NCBI GenBank assembly: GCA_035533375.1
Contig: DATLTV010000048.1
Coordinates: forward strand, 1-7,794
Length of the DNA stretch: 7,794 bases
Origin: DATLTV01 sp035533375
Lineage (GTDB): Bacteria; Patescibacteriota; Minisyncoccia; UBA6257; 2-01-FULL-56-20
Direction: 5' to 3'
Position 1 is the stretch's first letter. Each line of letters begins with the position of its first letter. Under the pieces are notes generated by a model. That model worked only from the letters and a program-made list of their open reading frames with translations. It searched no databases and was not told where the DNA came from. The translations under genes and the position numbers were made by a program. Shown one piece after another: positions 5,653 to 7,794 of this stretch.

Positions 5653-5748
5653 GCCCGTTTACGGCGTCCCTGCCGAACCCACCGAATAGAAGGTGGACGG
5701 CGAACTTTGGTTCGCATATTCCGTCGTGATCCAATCGGTGGAACGGGC
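5653..5748. other. Structured gap between murC and the nuclease gene
   Basis: The gap 5644-5809 (166 nt) contains no convincing gene but several perfect inverted repeats. These are GCCCGTT (5653-5659) with AACGGGC (5742-5748); CCACCGA (5679-5685) with TCGGTGG (5735-5741); CCACC (5679-5683) with GGTGG (5692-5696); and GCGAAC (5700-5705) with GTTCGC (5710-5715) around a 4-nt loop. The first two pairs are collinear and could form one long interrupted stem enclosing the small hairpins. This may be a structured RNA, the 3' end of the murC transcript, or a repeat copy. No T-run follows, so it is a weak terminator candidate. Confidence 0.45.
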
Positions 5749-5794
5749 AAGTGATCACATAATCCCGGAGAGCGTTTCTCTTATTCCAGTATTT

Positions 5795-5809
5795 TGTTAT
5801 TATTTCCTT
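5795..5809 (+). promoter_or_regulatory. Extended -10 promoter of the nuclease gene, predicted leaderless
   Basis: TGT-TATTAT (5795-5803) is an extended -10 whose hexamer ends six bases before ATG 5810, the same layout as before gltX. A weak TTTCTC (5775-5780) lies 17 bp upstream as a possible -35. No Shine-Dalgarno is present. The box supports ATG 5810 over the upstream in-frame GTG at 5693. Confidence 0.6.
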
Positions 5810-6577
5810 ATGTTCGGCGATTATAAGGATGCGACGGAATTCAAGGAGCAATGCGGTTATACGATCGACGACGTTTGGTATCCGCGCGTGACGAAGATCG
5901 TGGGGATCAAATCCAAGCCCGCGCTCTATCGATATTACGGCGAGGCGAAAAGCTACCGGGCGGCGCAGGAGCAAACGGAGCAGTCGGCGAAGGAAGGCAC
6001 GATGATCCATGAGGCCGTCGAAGGATTCCTCCTCGGTAAAAATCCGGAGATCCCGGAGCAAATCGCCCCCGCGTTTGCTTCGTTTTTGGAATTTTACGAC
6101 AAGAACAATATTCAGGTGACGCCCGACCTCGTCGAGCGGCGCATCGTAAACTACGACCATCGTTATGCGGGCACGGTCGATGCGATCGCGCTTATCGGCG
6201 GCAGGCTCGGCGTCCTCGACATCAAAACATCGCAAGCGATCTACCGCGATTACAATTTACAGACCTCGGCATACATGGATGCCCTTCGCAACGAATTCGA
6301 AGGTTTGCAAACGCGCTGGATCTTGAGGATCGATCAGATACAGTATTGCGCGCGTTGCGGCGCACGGCGGCGCATAAAAGGCGGCAGGGAGAAAATAAAG
6401 ATCGATTGGAAGATCCGCGCGCAGAAAACCTGCGAGCACGAGTGGGGCGGGCTCACGGGCGAGATTGAGCTCCAGGAATTCCCCTATTGGCAGGACGATT
6501 TCGCGGCGTTCCTTGGCGGAAAAAAATTATGGGAATGGGAAAACGACGCGTGGCTGAAGAAGGTAGGCTATTTATAG
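5810..6577 (+). CDS. PD-(D/E)XK nuclease superfamily protein (RecB/Cas4-type motifs)
   Basis: This 255-residue protein shows the motif series of RecB-like and Cas4-like nucleases: GTMIHEAVEG with H67, an acidic residue E109 (DLVERRIV), GTVD with D124, the DIKTS core with D137 and K139, and a QxxxY motif (Q151, Y155). These residues normally bind a divalent metal and cut DNA. After the core comes YCARCG (C180, C183) and then C208-E-H210. These with C15 are the only four cysteines, which suggests a zinc site or an Fe-S cluster. No helicase domain is fused and the neighbours are unrelated, so the substrate and pathway are unknown; DNA repair or defence are both possible. The ATG start is chosen from the -10 box. 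The upstream in-frame GTG at 5693 would translate the structured gap. Confidence 0.85.
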   Translation: MFGDYKDATEFKEQCGYTIDDVWYPRVTKIVGIKSKPALYRYYGEAKSYRAAQEQTEQSAKEGTMIHEAVEGFLLGKNPEIPEQIAPAFASFLEFYDKNNIQVTPDLVERRIVNYDHRYAGTVDAIALIGGRLGVLDIKTSQAIYRDYNLQTSAYMDALRNEFEGLQTRWILRIDQIQYCARCGARRRIKGGREKIKIDWKIRAQKTCEHEWGGLTGEIELQEFPYWQDDFAAFLGGKKLWEWENDAWLKKVGYL

Positions 6578-6612
6578 GTTATGCCGAAGATTCTTTTTAA
6601 AATATATTTTTC

Positions 6613-6669
6613 ATGAGGTTTTTTGACCATGAGTGCGTAATCGGTTACCATTCGCCGAATCATCATTGA
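6613..6669 (+). CDS. Possible 18-aa leader peptide overlapping the GH13 start
   Basis: ATG 6613 opens a reading frame for MRFFDHECVIGYHSPNHH and ends with TGA at 6667-6669. That TGA overlaps the TTG (6666-6668) proposed as the start of the GH13 gene, a TTGA arrangement that would allow translational coupling. AT-rich -10-like boxes lie upstream (TAAAAT 6598-6603 and TATATT 6603-6608). The peptide is rich in His. It may equally be chance, or the remains of a different start for the downstream gene. No Shine-Dalgarno is evident. Confidence 0.25.
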   Translation: MRFFDHECVIGYHSPNHH

Positions 6670-7794
6670 AAATTTTTGTGGATACGATCCCCGATAAATC
6701 CGTTTCTCAAGCCTCCGTTGCAACGGCGGCGCCCTGGTGGACGCACACGGTGTTCTACGAAGTGTACGTCGACAAATTCGCGGGGAATTTTGTGAATTTC
6801 ACGGCAAAGCTCGATTATTTGAAGCGCCTCGGCATCGATTGCATCCATCTGCTCCCCCACTATCCGTCGCCCATGGTGGACGACGGTTATGATGTATCCG
6901 ACTACAAAAGCGTCCGGAGCGAACTGGGCACGCTCGCCGATTTTTCCGCGTTCACGAATGCCGCGCACGGGCGCGGGATGAAGATCATGGTGGATTTTGT
7001 CCTCAATCATACCTCGACCGAACATCCGTGGTTCAAGGAAGCGAGCGGTTCGAAAGATAACCCCAAACGCGATTTTTACTTGTGGAGTGGTAACGGTCAG
7101 GAGCTCACGGGTGCGGCGAATCCGTTTGCAGAACTGAAACCGGATAATTGGATCCGGAATGCGGCGACGAACGATTTTTATTTTTCGACGTTTTACCCCG
7201 CGCAGGCGGACTTGAATTGGGATAACCCGCACGTATTCGACGCGATGATGGAGGTGATGGATTTTTGGGTAGCGCAAGGCGCCGACGGCTTCCGGCTCGA
7301 TGCCGCGGCGCATCTCGTGAAGCGCGAAGGGACGGATTCCAAAGGGTTACCCGAAACCCATGCGCTCCTGAAGCGGATCCGCGCGCATCTCGATCTGCAA
7401 CCGCGCGAGATCGCGCTCCTCGCCGAAGTAAGCGGCCCGATCGAGAGCGTAAAACCGTATTTCGGCGACGGCGACGAATGTACGCTCGCCTACCTTTTTT
7501 CGCTGGCAGTGGGATCGTTCCTCGCGATTGCGCGGGGCGATCGCCGGATCTTCGAGAGGGTCGCCGAGGCCTCGCGCGGTATTCCAGGAAATTGCGCCTG
7601 GGCGACCATGCTCCGCCACCACGACGAAATGCACTTCGGTTCGCTTTCTCCGGACGAAAGCGACGAGGTCCTGAATTACTTCGATCCGGAAGCGAAATAT
7701 CGTTTCAGCGGCGGCGCCTCGCTCCGGCTCGCGACGATGTTCCGCAGCGACAAGGAAAAAACGCTCGCGGCATACCGGATGCTCTTCGATGCGC
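6666..7794 (+). CDS. GH13 alpha-glucan enzyme, trehalose-synthase-like, 3' end outside window
   Basis: The reading frame runs off the window, so only the first 376 codons are present. It carries the conserved regions of glycoside hydrolase family 13: DFVLNH (110-115), ADGFRLDAAAH with the nucleophile D212, LLAEVS with the acid/base E254, and RHHDE with D320 as transition-state stabiliser. PHYPSPMVDDGYDVSDY, NWDNPHVFDAMMEVMDFW and YFGDGDE resemble trehalose synthases (maltose to trehalose) and related enzymes rather than secreted alpha-amylases. No signal peptide is seen, so it is probably cytoplasmic. About 22 residues precede the barrel (PWWTHTVFYEVYV). TTG 6666 is the best start I can find. 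GTG 6633 and GTG 6678 are alternatives, and no in-frame ATG exists near the start. Substrate specificity is not provable here. Confidence 0.85.
   Translation, partial: MKIFVDTIPDKSVSQASVATAAPWWTHTVFYEVYVDKFAGNFVNFTAKLDYLKRLGIDCIHLLPHYPSPMVDDGYDVSDYKSVRSELGTLADFSAFTNAAHGRGMKIMVDFVLNHTSTEHPWFKEASGSKDNPKRDFYLWSGNGQELTGAANPFAELKPDNWIRNAATNDFYFSTFYPAQADLNWDNPHVFDAMMEVMDFWVAQGADGFRLDAAAHLVKREGTDSKGLPETHALLKRIRAHLDLQPREIALLAEVSGPIESVKPYFGDGDECTLAYLFSLAVGSFLAIARGDRRIFERVAEASRGIPGNCAWATMLRHHDEMHFGSLSPDESDEVLNYFDPEAKYRFSGGASLRLATMFRSDKEKTLAAYRMLFDA

Noticed and set aside
5653..5748. tRNA or tmRNA-like gene in the gap after murC
   Set aside because: The stems do not match cloverleaf dimensions and no T-loop GTTCRANNC or CCA-type end is properly placed.
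5693..5809. GTG 5693 as the start of the nuclease gene
   Set aside because: It would add 39 residues translated from the inverted-repeat region, without a ribosome-binding site; ATG 5810 has an extended -10 at the recurring distance.
5585..6235. 216-codon open frame on the minus strand opposite the nuclease gene and the structured gap
   Set aside because: Mostly antisense to the nuclease motifs. The part over 5644-5760 looks somewhat protein-like, but I see no start signal or family match.

Overview
The window is a moderately GC-rich bacterial chromosomal segment with compact, mostly single-gene transcription units. Peptidoglycan genes (murG, murC), a bacterial glutamyl-tRNA synthetase, short proteins without recognisable family, start codons placed directly behind -10 boxes, and AT-rich 'AAATCC/TTCGAA/TTGAAAAT' repeat tracts between and inside genes all resemble genomes of Candidatus Patescibacteria (CPR, Parcubacteria-like). 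That placement is inference from gene content and style; no marker gene in the window proves it.

Layout, left to right. murG (31-1176, +) is followed by a palindrome-rich gap (1177-1343) and gltX (1344-2834, +). Next comes a short gene for a secreted or membrane-anchored protein (2868-3242, +). A convergent gap with two strong hairpins (3243-3377) separates it from two minus-strand genes for small cysteine-rich proteins (3378-3641 and 3749-4204), each with its own Shine-Dalgarno site and with a good terminator between them. The second is divergent from murC (4252-5643, +), and the two share a 47-nt promoter region. After murC lies a structured gap (5644-5809), a PD-(D/E)XK nuclease gene (5810-6577, +), and the 5' part of a GH13 trehalose-synthase-like gene (6666 to the window end, +).

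How the genes relate. MurC and MurG act in the same pathway: MurC adds the first amino acid to UDP-MurNAc, and MurG adds GlcNAc to lipid I to make lipid II. Here they are about 3 kb apart and not in one operon. The other genes show no obvious shared function, and each appears to be transcribed from its own promoter.

Main points of interest. (1) Two copies of one palindromic element with the same architecture occur about 300 bp apart. One lies between murG and gltX; the other sits in frame inside gltX and adds roughly 20 residues to the enzyme. (2) Four plus-strand genes have a TATAAT-like hexamer ending 5-7 nt before the start codon, which predicts leaderless mRNAs, whereas the two minus-strand genes have clear Shine-Dalgarno leaders. 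(3) The nuclease has exactly four cysteines in a 1+3 arrangement reminiscent of Fe-S nucleases of the AddB/Cas4 type. I did not find a convincing new multi-gene system, CRISPR array, tRNA, rRNA or transposase gene.
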